Notes: generated by a model from the sequence alone, not told the origin. DNA of 64,000 nt from Mycolicibacterium thermoresistibile (GCF_900187065.1 NZ_LT906483.1:1488001-1552000), one strand, 5' to 3'. Shown: positions 1 through 8,517, counted from the stretch's first letter. Numbers and translations are program-made.

Positions 1-2
1 CG

Positions 3-638
3 GTGCGCACCGTGCTGCGGCACGGCGCGTACCGGGCGGCGCTGTTCTCCAACTTCGCGACCGGCTGGGCGTCGTTCGGGCTGCGGATCGCGCTGGTCCC
101 GCTGTTCGTCGTCGAGGCGCTGGGCCACGGCGCCGGCGCCGCCGGGGTGGCGCTCGCGGCGTTCGCGGTCGGCAACATCTCGGTGGTGATCCCCAGCGGT
201 CATCTGTCCGACCGGCTGGGCCGGCGCAAGCTCGTCATCGCCGGCCTGATCGTGTCCGCGGTGGCGACCGCCCTGGTCGGCTTCACCGACTCGCTGCCGC
301 TGTTCCTCGTCGCCGCCTACATCGCGGGCGCGGCCACCGGCATCTTCGTCGCCCCGCAGCAGGCCGCGGTCGCCGATGTGGTGGGCAACAAGTCCCGCGG
401 CGGCACCGCGGTCGCGACGTTCCAGATGATGGCCGACTTCGGTTCGATCATCGGATCGCTGATCGTCGGCCAGATCGCGGAACACGCATCGTTCGGTTGG
501 GCGTTTGTCATCAGTGGGGCGATCCTCGCGATGGCCGCGGTGGGCTGGGTGCTGGCGCCCGAGACCCGGCCGCGCCGGTCCACCGAGCACACCGAGGCCC
601 GGCCGCTCGGTCCGGAGGCCGGCGGCGAGGTGCCCTGA
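3..638 (+). CDS. MFS transporter, C-terminal part (5' end outside window)
   Basis: This is the last 211 residues of a major facilitator superfamily permease. The frame is open to the first base of the window, so the gene starts upstream. Hydrophobic helices alternate with short loops. The charged loop SDRLGRRK near residues 68-75 is the classical MFS loop signature between two helices (D-R-x-G-R-R/K), followed by helices around residues 76-115 and 145-190. The tail after residue 190 is charged and probably cytoplasmic. The substrate cannot be inferred. The gene ends 54 bases before tRNA-Ala. Confidence 0.8.
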   Translation: MRTVLRHGAYRAALFSNFATGWASFGLRIALVPLFVVEALGHGAGAAGVALAAFAVGNISVVIPSGHLSDRLGRRKLVIAGLIVSAVATALVGFTDSLPLFLVAAYIAGAATGIFVAPQQAAVADVVGNKSRGGTAVATFQMMADFGSIIGSLIVGQIAEHASFGWAFVISGAILAMAAVGWVLAPETRPRRSTEHTEARPLGPEAGGEVP

Positions 639-647
639 CCACCGGTT

Positions 648-676
648 TTGAACCCGACGGTGGTGTGGTGTAACTT
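648..676 (+). promoter_or_regulatory. Predicted promoter of tRNA-Ala
   Basis: A TTGAAC -35 box (648-653) and a TAACTT -10 box (671-676) are separated by 17 bases. This predicts transcription from about 683, ten bases before the mature tRNA end. It fits the TAnnnT consensus of mycobacterial housekeeping promoters. Confidence 0.6.
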
Positions 677-692
677 CGATGGGCACCGACTT

Positions 693-765
693 GGGGCTAT
701 GGCGCAGCTGGTAGCGCACCACACTGGCAGTGTGGGGGTCAGGGGTTCGAGTCCCCTTAGCTCCA
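693..765 (+). tRNA. tRNA-Ala (anticodon GGC)
   Basis: A complete 73-base cloverleaf can be folded by eye. The acceptor arms GGGGCTA (693-699) and TAGCTCC (758-764) pair, apart from a wobble. The D arm is GCGC...GCGC. The anticodon stem CCACA/TGTGG holds the loop CTGGCAG with anticodon GGC (alanine, GCC codons). The T arm is AGGGG-TTCGAGT-CCCCT. The discriminator is A765 and CCA is not encoded. Confidence 0.95.
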
Positions 766-771
766 CTCTTC

Positions 772-810
772 GACGACCCGCCTCGGCTTCCCGCCGGGCG
801 GGTCCTCGTC
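772..810 (+). terminator. Intrinsic terminator after tRNA-Ala
   Basis: The arms GACCCGCC (775-782) and GGCGGGTC (797-804) form an 8-bp GC stem. It can extend outwards with one mismatch and is followed by a pyrimidine-rich CTCGTCTTTCC tract. It lies just after the tRNA. Confidence 0.7.
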
Positions 811-824
811 TTTCCGGGGGTCTC

Positions 825-863
825 TCCGGCGGGTCCTTCCGGCGGGTCTTTCCGGCGGGTTGC
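825..863. repeat. Three tandem 13-bp repeats
   Basis: Three consecutive 13-base units begin with TCCGGCGGGT (825-837, 838-850, 851-863) and differ only in the last three bases. They lie between the tRNA terminator and the stop of the leftward transglycosylase gene. No function is evident; the period could vary between strains. Confidence 0.8.
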
Positions 864-873
864 AGGCCGGAAG

Positions 874-1869
874 CTAGCGCCTGATCGCCAGCGCCTCCGG
901 GTTGCTCGCCAGGTACTCCTCGACCGGGATCGGCGCCTCGGCGTGATAGCCGACCGGCAGCACCACGTCACCGGCGCTCGAGTTGTAGTACACCTCCCAG
1001 CGGTAGTAGGCGCCGAACGCCGCGGGATCGTCGGCCATCGCCTCGGCGTACTGGCTGACGGCCCGCACATACTGGGGGGAGTTGTTGTAGTGCCACAGCG
1101 CGCGGTCGCGATCGCGGGCGAAACCGCTGGCCGCCAGATAGCGCGCGGCCGCCATGATGCTGTCGTGGAAGGACCGGATGTCGCCGCCGTCGCCGTACCG
1201 GGCGAAGGTCGACGGCAGGAACTGCATGGGGCCCTGCGCGCCGGCGGTGCTCACCCCGTCGACCCGGCCGAACGCCGTCTCGACGAGGTTGATCGCCGCC
1301 AGATGACTCCAACCGACACCGTGCTCGGCCTCCGCCTTGCGGTAGTAACCGAGCAGTTCCTCCGGTGGCGGCGGCGCCACGATGCGCCATGCCGGCAGGG
1401 TGGGCTTCCCGCGCCCGTCGCTCATCGCCTCCAGCTGGCGACGGGCGTCGATATTGCGGTCGTAGACGCCCAGCAGCTGCTCCGGGATCCGGGAGCGGGC
1501 GATCGGATCCCACTCCGGATGGCGGGCCAGCAGCCGGTAGGCGGGCTGCTGGCGTCGAGCCGCCGCTGCCAGCACCGCCTCGGGTGCCGACGGGTCGCGC
1601 AGCACCCGTTCATCGGCCACCAGATCGTCGGCGAGCCGGACCGGATCGCCGGCCAGCGGCCGGTGGGCCGGATCGGACTCGGGCGCGGGCGGCTGGGCGG
1701 CCGGCTCGGGTTCCCCGCTCGACTGCGGCGCCGCGTCCCGGGGCGGCGCCGCGCATCCGGCCAGGGCGATCAGCAGGGCGGCGACGAGCAGCGTGAGACG
1801 GCTGGGAAGACGTTGCGATTCGGTGATTGTCGGGCGTGGCGCGGTCGGGTCGATGTGCTGGCTGGTCAA
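874..1869 (-). CDS. Lipoprotein lytic transglycosylase (SLT/MltB-like)
   Basis: This is a predicted peptidoglycan lytic transglycosylase that cleaves the MurNAc-GlcNAc bond outside the membrane. The 331-aa product has a lipoprotein signal peptide whose lipobox LAGC marks lipidation of the Cys. A Pro/Glu-rich linker follows. The C-terminal goose-lysozyme-like domain contains NLVETAFGRV with the expected catalytic Glu, then STAGAQGPMQFLPSTF, the family's second signature. A TTG start at 1869 is chosen because GGGGG lies six bases upstream and it puts a short n-region before the hydrophobic core. The open frame continues far upstream but without signal-peptide logic. The next gene is divergent and also cell-wall related (DUF1460). 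Confidence 0.82.
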   Translation of the reverse strand: MTSQHIDPTAPRPTITESQRLPSRLTLLVAALLIALAGCAAPPRDAAPQSSGEPEPAAQPPAPESDPAHRPLAGDPVRLADDLVADERVLRDPSAPEAVLAAAARRQQPAYRLLARHPEWDPIARSRIPEQLLGVYDRNIDARRQLEAMSDGRGKPTLPAWRIVAPPPPEELLGYYRKAEAEHGVGWSHLAAINLVETAFGRVDGVSTAGAQGPMQFLPSTFARYGDGGDIRSFHDSIMAAARYLAASGFARDRDRALWHYNNSPQYVRAVSQYAEAMADDPAAFGAYYRWEVYYNSSAGDVVLPVGYHAEAPIPVEEYLASNPEALAIRR

Positions 1870-1992
1870 GGCATACCCCCGGACGATCGGGTGAATCGGT
1901 CCCGGCCGGGACGGCTTCACCCCCACGTACAGTAGCGAAAAACGCGAGCGAACCCCGTCAGCGAAACCCCACCGGCGAAAAGGGGAGAAGGC

Positions 1993-2823
1993 ATGCCTGT
2001 CGGACTCGGCCCGGCCGCGAGACTGTCCCGGCGACGGTCCCTGTGGCCGGTGCTGGTGCTGGCGTTCGTAGCCGCCCTCGCAGGCGCGCCGGCGGCGGTC
2101 GCGGCGCCGGCGGCGCAGATCTCCGGCGCCAGCGCCCAGCGGCTCGGTCAGCTGCTCGAGGTGCGCAACGCCACCGCTGCGCCGGCCCGGTCGGAGGTGT
2201 TGTCCCGGCAGTTCCTCGGCACCCCGTACGGGGCGGACACGCTCATCGGCTCGGCGACCGAACCCGAGCGGCTGGTCGTCGAACTGCAGCGGGTGGACTG
2301 CTTCACCTACGCCGACTACGTCGAGGCGCTCAAACGCGCCGACGATCGGGACAGCTTCCTCGACAGCCTGGTCGACGTCCGATACCGCGACGGGGTGGTC
2401 GCGTTCGCGAACCGCAAGCACTTCTTCACCGATTGGGCGGCGGTGCGGCCGGCGGTCGCCACCGACGTCACCGCCGAGGTCAGCGGTGATGCGGTGACGG
2501 TGACCAAGAACCTCAACCGCAAGGACTCCGGCGGCACCTACCTGCCCGGCCTGCCCGTCACCACCCGCGTGGTGACCTACATCCCCGGCGGTCGGGTGGA
2601 CGGTGACGTGGTGAAGCGGCTGCGCACCGGCGACTACATCGGCGCCTACGCCACCGACGGCGGCCTCGACGTCACCCACGTCGGCATCTACGTCGCCACC
2701 CCCGGCGGGCCGGTGTTCCGCAACGCCTCATCGCTGAGCTCCGACAACAAGGTGGTCGACACCCCGCTGCTCGATTACGTCAAGACCGTGCCGGGCATCG
2801 TGGTGCTGCGCCCGGTGCGGTGA
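1993..2823 (+). CDS. Secreted DUF1460 family protein (amidase-like, NlpC/P60-type fold)
   Basis: The 276-aa protein has a classical signal peptide (hydrophobic core about residues 18-36, then Ala-rich cleavage site). The mature part matches the DUF1460 pattern: FLGTPYGADTLIG, then VDCFTYADYVEAL with the presumed nucleophilic Cys, and DVTHVGIYV with the presumed catalytic His. This family is annotated as N-acetylmuramoyl-L-alanine amidase-like, so a role in peptidoglycan or muropeptide hydrolysis is likely. The ATG at 1993 follows a strong AAGGGGAGAAGG ribosome site. It is divergent from the lipoprotein transglycosylase, and the 123 bases between them must hold both promoters. Confidence 0.78.
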   Translation: MPVGLGPAARLSRRRSLWPVLVLAFVAALAGAPAAVAAPAAQISGASAQRLGQLLEVRNATAAPARSEVLSRQFLGTPYGADTLIGSATEPERLVVELQRVDCFTYADYVEALKRADDRDSFLDSLVDVRYRDGVVAFANRKHFFTDWAAVRPAVATDVTAEVSGDAVTVTKNLNRKDSGGTYLPGLPVTTRVVTYIPGGRVDGDVVKRLRTGDYIGAYATDGGLDVTHVGIYVATPGGPVFRNASSLSSDNKVVDTPLLDYVKTVPGIVVLRPVR

Positions 2824-2955
2824 GCGCCGCACCAGATCTATCCAAGCCAGAAACGGGTATGGGCGTAGCGGCGAACGTGTAACCACTGCGCTCCCGGCGC
2901 GGATTTTCCGCATGGAATGCACGTTCGCGGCCGCGAGAACAGACCAGGAGTGAAC

Positions 2956-3798
2956 ATGACCACCGTTCCAGCCATCACGCTCAACAACGGCGCCCAGATC
3001 CCGCAAGTCGGTTTCGGGGTCTACCAGATCCCTCCGGACCAGACCGCCGCCGCGGTGCGTACCGCACTGGACGCCGGATACCGGCACATCGACACCGCGC
3101 AGATGTACGGCAATGAGCGCGGCGTCGCCGAAGGCATCCGCGACGCCGGACTGGACCGCGGCGAGGTGTTCATCACCAGCAAGCTCAACAACCCCTACCA
3201 CCGGCCGGACGACGCCCGGCGGGCGTTCGACCGGACCCTGACCGAACTGGGCTCCGACTACGTGGACCTGTTCCTGATCCACTGGCCGCTGCCCATGCAC
3301 TACGACGGGGATTTCGTGTCCACCTGGAAGACCCTCGAGGAGTTCGCCGCCGACGGCCGGGCCCGCAGCATCGGGGTGTCGAACTTCGAACCCGCCCACC
3401 TCGACCTGCTGGCCGCCGAGACCAGCACCGTGCCCGCGGTCAACCAGGTCGAGATCCACCCGTACTTCGGCAACAACGATGTCCGCCGGTACTGCGCCGA
3501 GCACGGCATCGCGGTCGAGGCGTGGGCGCCGATCGCCAAGGGACGGGTGGCCGACGATCCGGTGATCGCGGGCATCGCCGACCGGCTCGGCAGGACGCCG
3601 GCGCAGGTGACGTTGCGCTGGCACATCCAGCGTGGCGACATCGTGCTGCCCAAATCGGTGACGCCGGAACGGGTCAGGTCCAATATCGCGCTGTTCGACT
3701 TCGAGCTCAGCGACGCCGACATGGCGGCGATCTCGGCGCTCGACAAGGGGGAGGCGGGCCGGATGGGACCGCACCCGGACAAGTTCGACATGATCTGA
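2956..3798 (+). CDS. Aldo/keto reductase (AKR5-like)
   Basis: This is a 280-aa NADPH-dependent aldo/keto reductase of normal length. The catalytic tetrad is visible as Asp46 and Tyr51 (DTAQMYGN), Lys76 (TSKLNNPY) and His109 (LIHWP). The C-terminal cofactor region LPKSVTPERVRSNIALFDF is also present. It probably reduces small aldehydes and ketones, such as methylglyoxal or reactive carbonyls, in the cytosol. Mycobacteria carry close AKR5 relatives. ATG 2956 is chosen over an in-frame upstream ATG because AGGAG (2946-2950) sits five bases before it. The P-loop kinase starts five bases downstream, suggesting one transcript. Confidence 0.88.
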   Translation: MTTVPAITLNNGAQIPQVGFGVYQIPPDQTAAAVRTALDAGYRHIDTAQMYGNERGVAEGIRDAGLDRGEVFITSKLNNPYHRPDDARRAFDRTLTELGSDYVDLFLIHWPLPMHYDGDFVSTWKTLEEFAADGRARSIGVSNFEPAHLDLLAAETSTVPAVNQVEIHPYFGNNDVRRYCAEHGIAVEAWAPIAKGRVADDPVIAGIADRLGRTPAQVTLRWHIQRGDIVLPKSVTPERVRSNIALFDFELSDADMAAISALDKGEAGRMGPHPDKFDMI

Positions 3799-3802
3799 AG
3801 GT

Positions 3803-4477
3803 GTGCGCACCACTGCCGATGCGGTCGCCGAGCTGACCGACGACGTCCACCGCCTGCTGAACGCACACCCCGGCCGGGTGGTGCTCGGCCTGGTCGGCCC
3901 GCCGGGCGCCGGAAAGTCGACGCTGGCGCAGCGCCTGGTGCGGGAGTTCGGCCCGGGCGCCCCGGAGGGGGTCGGCTACGTGCCGATGGACGGGTTCCAC
4001 CTGTCCAACGCGCAGCTGGACCGGCTCGGCCGCCGGCACCGTAAGGGCGCACCGGACACGTTCGATGTGGACGGGTATCTCGCTGTGCTGCAGCAGATCA
4101 GCCACAGCCATCGGATCCGCGACGTGTATGTCCCCGGATTCGACCGCACCCTCGACGAGCCGGTCGCGGCCCGCCACGTGGTGCCGGCCGACGCCCGGGT
4201 GATCGTCACCGAGGGCAACTACCTGGCCCTGCCGTCACCCGGCTGGGCGGCGGTGCGGGATCTGCTCGACTGGGTGGTGTACCTGGACAGTCCGGCACCG
4301 CTGCGCCGGCGCCGGCTGATCGAACGGCACATCCGCGGCGGACGCGGCGCGGCGGAGGCGGCACGGTGGGTGGACACCGTCGACGACCCGAACGCCGAGT
4401 TGATCGCGGCCGGCCGCGGCCGGTGCGATCGGGTGCTCGAGATCGGTGATACGGGGGTTCAGTCCGCCGGCTCGTAG
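3803..4477 (+). CDS. Nucleoside/fructose kinase-like P-loop protein (PanK/uridine kinase fold)
   Basis: The 224-aa protein carries a Walker A motif GPPGAGKST (residues 32-40), the MDGFHLSN segment typical of the uridine kinase/pantothenate kinase group, and FDVDGYL. Walker-B-like VIVTEGNYLAL sits near residue 135. Proteins of this shape are annotated as 'nucleoside/nucleotide kinase family' or as fructokinases; the true substrate is unknown. The GTG at 3803 is the only sensible start but has a GAAGG placed very close, so translation may depend on coupling to the aldo/keto reductase five bases upstream. Its last 19 bases overlap the end of the convergent DUF35 gene. Confidence 0.72.
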   Translation: MRTTADAVAELTDDVHRLLNAHPGRVVLGLVGPPGAGKSTLAQRLVREFGPGAPEGVGYVPMDGFHLSNAQLDRLGRRHRKGAPDTFDVDGYLAVLQQISHSHRIRDVYVPGFDRTLDEPVAARHVVPADARVIVTEGNYLALPSPGWAAVRDLLDWVVYLDSPAPLRRRRLIERHIRGGRGAAEAARWVDTVDDPNAELIAAGRGRCDRVLEIGDTGVQSAGS

Positions 4478-4872
4478 CGCAGCATCGTGATGCCGTGTTC
4501 GGGATAGTCGGTGAACACCGGCTTCACCCGCATGCCGACGGTCAACTCCTCCGGTGCGGCGTTGACGATCTCGGTCGAGAACCGCGGACCCTCATCCCAT
4601 TCCACGACCGCGAGGATCTGTGGGACCGCATCGGCGAAGTGCGGGGAGACGGGCCGGTGCGCGACGGTGAACGTGTACAGCGAACCCGCGCCGGAGATCT
4701 CCCGCCACTGCAGGTCGTCGGCCAGGGTGCCGGGGGCGAGCACCCGGGGATAGAACACGTACCGGCCGGTCGAGGGAGAGTACTGGATGCGGATCTTGTG
4801 CTCCGTCAGCGCGTCCCAGAACGGCTGGGTGGTGGGTGTGGGGATCGGCATCGGCCGGCTGAGTGCGGACAT
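4459..4872 (-). CDS. DUF35 OB-fold protein (ChsH2-C/acyl-CoA-associated), zinc ribbon degenerate
   Basis: This 137-aa protein has the DUF35 layout: a short N-terminal helix (QPFWDAL), a ribbon-like segment, then an OB-fold (GAGSLYTFTVAHRPVSPHF...VGMRVKPVF). DUF35 proteins partner thiolase-like aldolases or thiolases. In steroid degradation the DUF35 domain of ChsH2 is needed for the aldolase Ltp2. The usual four zinc-binding cysteines are absent here; the ribbon reads YSPSTGRYVFYPR. ATG 4872 begins two bases after the thiolase-like stop and has GGAGGGCGA upstream, so the two proteins are surely co-produced. The final bases overlap the convergent kinase. Confidence 0.82.
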   Translation of the reverse strand: MSALSRPMPIPTPTTQPFWDALTEHKIRIQYSPSTGRYVFYPRVLAPGTLADDLQWREISGAGSLYTFTVAHRPVSPHFADAVPQILAVVEWDEGPRFSTEIVNAAPEELTVGMRVKPVFTDYPEHGITMLRYEPAD

Positions 4873-4874
4873 CG

Positions 4875-6080
4875 TCAATCGCCCTCCAACACCAGGGTGG
4901 TCTGTTCGCTGAGGATGCCGCCGTTGCCGGAGACGAACGCCCGGTTGCAGTCGGGCACCTGGGTCACGCCGGCGCGGCCCATGATCTGGCGGGTGGCGTC
5001 GCACACGTGGTGCATCCCGCCGGCCAGCCCGGCCTGCCCGTAACCGAGTTGTCCGCCGGCGGTGTTCATCGGGAAGTCCCCGCGGAAGGTCAGATCGTGT
5101 TCGGCGACGAACTGCATGCCCTTGCCCTTGGGGCAGAACCCGGCGTCCTCGAGGCTCAGCAGCACGGTGATCGTGTAGCAGTCGTAGATCGACACCATGT
5201 CCATGTCCTGCGGGGTCAGACCGGCCATCCCGAACGCCGATGCGGCTGCCGTGATCATCGGCGTCTGCAGCAGATCCTCGGCGTAGGTCGGGGTCTTGTA
5301 CGGCACCCGCTCGCCGAAGCCCTTCACCCACACCGGGCGGTTCCGGCCGCGCCGGGCCAGCCGCTCGTCGGCGATCACCACCGCCGCGCCGCCCATCACC
5401 GGCATCACGATCTCCAGCAACCGCAGCGGCGCCGCGATGACCGGGCTGGCCAGCACGTCCTCGATGGTCAACGGCTTGTCTTCGAAGATCGCCCCCGGGG
5501 TGTGGTTGGCGTTGACGCGTTGATCGACGCTGATCTTGGCCATCGCCCGCTCGTCGTATCCGTACGTGGCCGCGTATCTCGTGGCGACCTGACCGTACGG
5601 ACCGTTCTGGCCGAGATTCCCGTACGGGATCTCGAATTCGGCCTGCGGCGAGCCGTACCGGTTGCTCGACGCCCCGAAGTACAGCATCTCGGTGAAGTCG
5701 ACCGGTTTCTCCTCGCAGGTGGGAGTCAGCGGGATCGCCGGCACCACGCACAGCACTGCGCTGCACAGCCCGAGCTCGATCGCCGCGGCCGCCCGCCACA
5801 CCATCGCCGCCGAACTCGCCCCGCCCAGATCGACCAGCTCGGCGAAATTCGCTGTGATCCCGAGATATTCGATGATCGTCGACGGCGCGAAGAGCTGCGA
5901 CTCGGGCAGGTGGGTGGTGACGATCCCGTCCACGTCCGCGGCGGTCAAGCCGGCGTCGGCCAGTGCGGCGGCCGCCAGCCGGGCCCACTGCTCGAGGTTG
6001 AACTCCAACGGGCCGGTGGGCTGCCGCGTGGCCGGAAGTTCGGTGAAGCCGACGATCGCAGCCTCGCCACGAAGTCCCAT
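4875..6080 (-). CDS. Thiolase-fold aldolase-like protein (Ltp2/SCP2-thiolase type)
   Basis: This 401-aa protein is in the SCP2-type thiolase superfamily. The position that carries the nucleophilic Cys in true thiolases reads GGASSAAM, with Ser89 in place of Cys. Loss of that Cys is a feature of Ltp2-like retro-aldolases, which with a DUF35 partner cleave a C-C bond of a beta-hydroxyacyl-CoA. The gene is followed two bases later by exactly such a DUF35 gene and preceded by a FadE pair, matching the order dehydrogenation, hydration, aldol cleavage. ATG 6080 has AAGGGGA upstream. A lipid-transfer-like binding role cannot be excluded from sequence. Confidence 0.8.
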   Translation of the reverse strand: MGLRGEAAIVGFTELPATRQPTGPLEFNLEQWARLAAAALADAGLTAADVDGIVTTHLPESQLFAPSTIIEYLGITANFAELVDLGGASSAAMVWRAAAAIELGLCSAVLCVVPAIPLTPTCEEKPVDFTEMLYFGASSNRYGSPQAEFEIPYGNLGQNGPYGQVATRYAATYGYDERAMAKISVDQRVNANHTPGAIFEDKPLTIEDVLASPVIAAPLRLLEIVMPVMGGAAVVIADERLARRGRNRPVWVKGFGERVPYKTPTYAEDLLQTPMITAAASAFGMAGLTPQDMDMVSIYDCYTITVLLSLEDAGFCPKGKGMQFVAEHDLTFRGDFPMNTAGGQLGYGQAGLAGGMHHVCDATRQIMGRAGVTQVPDCNRAFVSGNGGILSEQTTLVLEGD

Positions 6081-6100
6081 TCGGTGTCCCCTTCGGCGTG

Positions 6101-7243
6101 TCAGGACCGGGTCAGCTGTGCGTACCGGGTGAGGTGGTGGTCGGTGGACCCGAACTCGTACTGCATCGCGGTCAACCGCTTGAAGTAGTGACCGATCGCG
6201 AGTTCCTCCGTCATCCCCATGCCGCCGTGCAACTGTACAGCGTTCTGGCCGATGAACCGGGCCGCCCGGCCGACCGTCGCCTTGGCGGCCGACACCGCGC
6301 GCGCCCGGGTGGCGGCATCGGCGGTCAGGTTGAGCACCGCGAGGTACACCGCGGCGATCGCCTGCTGGAGTTCCATGTGCATGTCGACCATGCGGTGCTG
6401 GAGCACCTGGAAGCTGCCGATCGGCTGGCCGAACTGGTGGCGCTGCTTGCTGTATTCGACGGTGTCGTCCAACACCTTCCGCATACCGCCGACGGCCTCG
6501 GCGCAGATCGCGGTGGCGCCCTCGTCGCGGGCCTGCTCCAGCGACGCCCATGCCTGTCCGGCCGCACCGAGCAACGCGTCGGCGGGCAGGCGCACTCCCT
6601 CCAGGGTGATGTCGGCGGCGCGCCGGTCGTCGATGGTGCGGTAGGAGTTCAGTGCAAGTCCGGGATGCCCGGCGCCCATGTCCACGAGGAACAGCGAGAT
6701 ACCTTCGGCGTCACGCTGATTCCCCGATGTGCGGGCGGTGACCAGCAGATGGGACGCCAACGGTGCGGTGGTGGCGACGATCTTGGCGCCGTCGAGCACC
6801 CACTGGTCGCCGTCGCGGCGCGCCGTGGTGGCCACGTCCCGCCACCAGTCGCCGGACTGCGGTTCGGTGGCCGCCAACGCGACCACCGCGGAGCCCTCGG
6901 CGATCCGCCCGAGCAGTCGGTGGGCGGTGTCGCCGCCCGCGCGTTGCAGCAGCCCGCCGGCGACCACCACCGTGTCCACATACGGTTCGATCACCAGCGC
7001 ATGGCCCAGGGCCTCGGCGATCACCATCGTCTCCACCGGTCCGCCGCCGATACCGCCCACCGATTCGGGCAGGGTGGCGCCGAGCAGACCGAGTTCCTCG
7101 GCGAAGGCCTGCCAGATCTCGGGTTGCCAGCCGGGGCCGGTCTTGGCGGCGGCGCGGCTCTTCTCCAGGTCGTAGCGCGTGGACAGGAACTTGGTGAGCC
7201 CGTTGCGCAGCAGTTCCTGTTCGTCGGTCAGGTTGAAGTCCAT
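6101..7243 (-). CDS. Acyl-CoA dehydrogenase (FadE, subunit of probable heteromer)
   Basis: This 380-aa FAD-dependent acyl-CoA dehydrogenase starts with a typical MDFNLTDEQELLRNGL and ends with QLHGGMGMTEELAIGHYFKRL. The C-terminal motif is YEFGSTDHHL rather than the usual YEGTxEIQ. Together with the next FadE, which lacks the Glu altogether, this suggests an alpha2beta2 enzyme of the ChsE kind, with the active site shared between unlike subunits. In mycobacteria such heteromers act on steroid-CoA thioesters. It is 12 bases downstream of its partner and 20 bases upstream of the aldolase-like gene, all leftward. Confidence 0.88.
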   Translation of the reverse strand: MDFNLTDEQELLRNGLTKFLSTRYDLEKSRAAAKTGPGWQPEIWQAFAEELGLLGATLPESVGGIGGGPVETMVIAEALGHALVIEPYVDTVVVAGGLLQRAGGDTAHRLLGRIAEGSAVVALAATEPQSGDWWRDVATTARRDGDQWVLDGAKIVATTAPLASHLLVTARTSGNQRDAEGISLFLVDMGAGHPGLALNSYRTIDDRRAADITLEGVRLPADALLGAAGQAWASLEQARDEGATAICAEAVGGMRKVLDDTVEYSKQRHQFGQPIGSFQVLQHRMVDMHMELQQAIAAVYLAVLNLTADAATRARAVSAAKATVGRAARFIGQNAVQLHGGMGMTEELAIGHYFKRLTAMQYEFGSTDHHLTRYAQLTRS

Positions 7244-7255
7244 GGATCGTCCCGT

Positions 7256-8488
7256 CTAGAGCCCGAGGGCCGCTTTCGCCAGAATGTTTCGCTGAATTTC
7301 GTTGCTGCCCGCGTAGATCGAGCCCGCGCGGTCGTTGAAGTAGCGCAGCGGAGCCACCGCCTGCCACGGTTCACCGGTGACGTATCCGTCTGCCGGTGGG
7401 ACGAAGTCCGACACCGGGCCGCCGGGGCAGGTGGCGTGCGGTTGGTAGGCGCGGCCCTGCGGTCCGGCGGCTTCCATCGCCAGTTCGGTCAGCGTCTGGC
7501 TCAACTCGGTGCTGAGCACCTTGAGCATCGAGGACGCCGAGCCGGGATTCTTTCCGGCGGCGACGGTGGCCAGCACCTGATACTCGAGGATCTCGAGGAC
7601 CTCGGTGCGGATGCGGGCGTCGGCGAGGCGGCGGCTGAATCCCGGATCGTCGATCAGCCTGGTGCCGCCCGGCCCGGGCTGTTCGGCTGCCGCGGTGGCG
7701 ATCTGATCGGCCATCACCTGCAGACCGGGGGAGGTGGCGCTACCGCCGCGCTCGAACTCCAGCAGGTATTTCGCGACCGTCCAGCCCTCGTCGATCTTGC
7801 CGACCACATTGCGCTTGGGCACCCGCACCTCGTCGAAGAACACCTGGTTCTGCACGACCTCGCCGGAGGTCATCACCAGCGGACGGATCTCGATGCCCGG
7901 GCTGGTCATGTCGATGAGCAGGAAGGTGATGCCCTTCTGCTTCTTGTCGGACCTGCTGGTGCGGACCAGGGCGAACATCCAGTTCGCCTCGACGGCGTGG
8001 GTGGTCCAGATCTTGCTGCCGCTGCAGATCAGGTCGTCGCCGTCGTCGACGGCCGCCATCGACAGGGCGGCCAGGTCCGAACCGGCCTCGGGTTCGGAGT
8101 AACCCTGGCAGAAGAACACCTCGCCGGTGAGGATCCGGGGCAGGAAGTAGTCCTTCTGTTCCTGGGTGCCGTACGCGATGATCGCGTGCGCCACCATCTT
8201 GATTCCCATCGGCGACAACGACGGTGCACCCGCCAGGGTGGTTTCGCGTTCGAAGATGTAGTGCTGGGTCAGGGTCCAGTCGCAGCCGCCGTACTCGACC
8301 GGCCACGCCGGTGCGGCCCAGCCGCGCTCGTGCAGGATGCGCTGCCACTCCATGCTGGCCTCGTGGTCGGAGTAGACGCTCGTCTGGAGCCGGCCGGCGC
8401 GGCGCAACCCGGGGGTCAGTTTCTCGTCGAGAAAGGCACGCACTTCGTCGCGGAACGCCAGATCGGCTGGCGACCATTGCAGGTCCAT
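7256..8488 (-). CDS. Acyl-CoA dehydrogenase (FadE, partner subunit)
   Basis: This 410-aa acyl-CoA dehydrogenase contains GYSEPEAGSDLA, KIWTTHA for FAD binding, and a C-terminal SIYAGSNEIQRNILAKAALGL. The canonical catalytic Glu of YEGT is Ala here (YAGS). This matches the FadE29/FadE28-type heteromeric enzymes, in which only some subunits keep the base. ATG 8488 has GGGGAG upstream; a longer open frame exists but has no ribosome site. It is the first gene of the leftward FadE-FadE-aldolase-DUF35 operon, and a direct repeat lies in its promoter region. Confidence 0.88.
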   Translation of the reverse strand: MDLQWSPADLAFRDEVRAFLDEKLTPGLRRAGRLQTSVYSDHEASMEWQRILHERGWAAPAWPVEYGGCDWTLTQHYIFERETTLAGAPSLSPMGIKMVAHAIIAYGTQEQKDYFLPRILTGEVFFCQGYSEPEAGSDLAALSMAAVDDGDDLICSGSKIWTTHAVEANWMFALVRTSRSDKKQKGITFLLIDMTSPGIEIRPLVMTSGEVVQNQVFFDEVRVPKRNVVGKIDEGWTVAKYLLEFERGGSATSPGLQVMADQIATAAAEQPGPGGTRLIDDPGFSRRLADARIRTEVLEILEYQVLATVAAGKNPGSASSMLKVLSTELSQTLTELAMEAAGPQGRAYQPHATCPGGPVSDFVPPADGYVTGEPWQAVAPLRYFNDRAGSIYAGSNEIQRNILAKAALGL

Positions 8489-8517
8489 GGCTCCCCTGTC
8501 TGCTGGACGTTTAGACA

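Noticed and set aside
693-863. tRNA-associated integration site (attB) for a mobile element
   Set aside because: There is no integrase, no second copy of the tRNA 3' end in the window, and the neighbours look like core genes.
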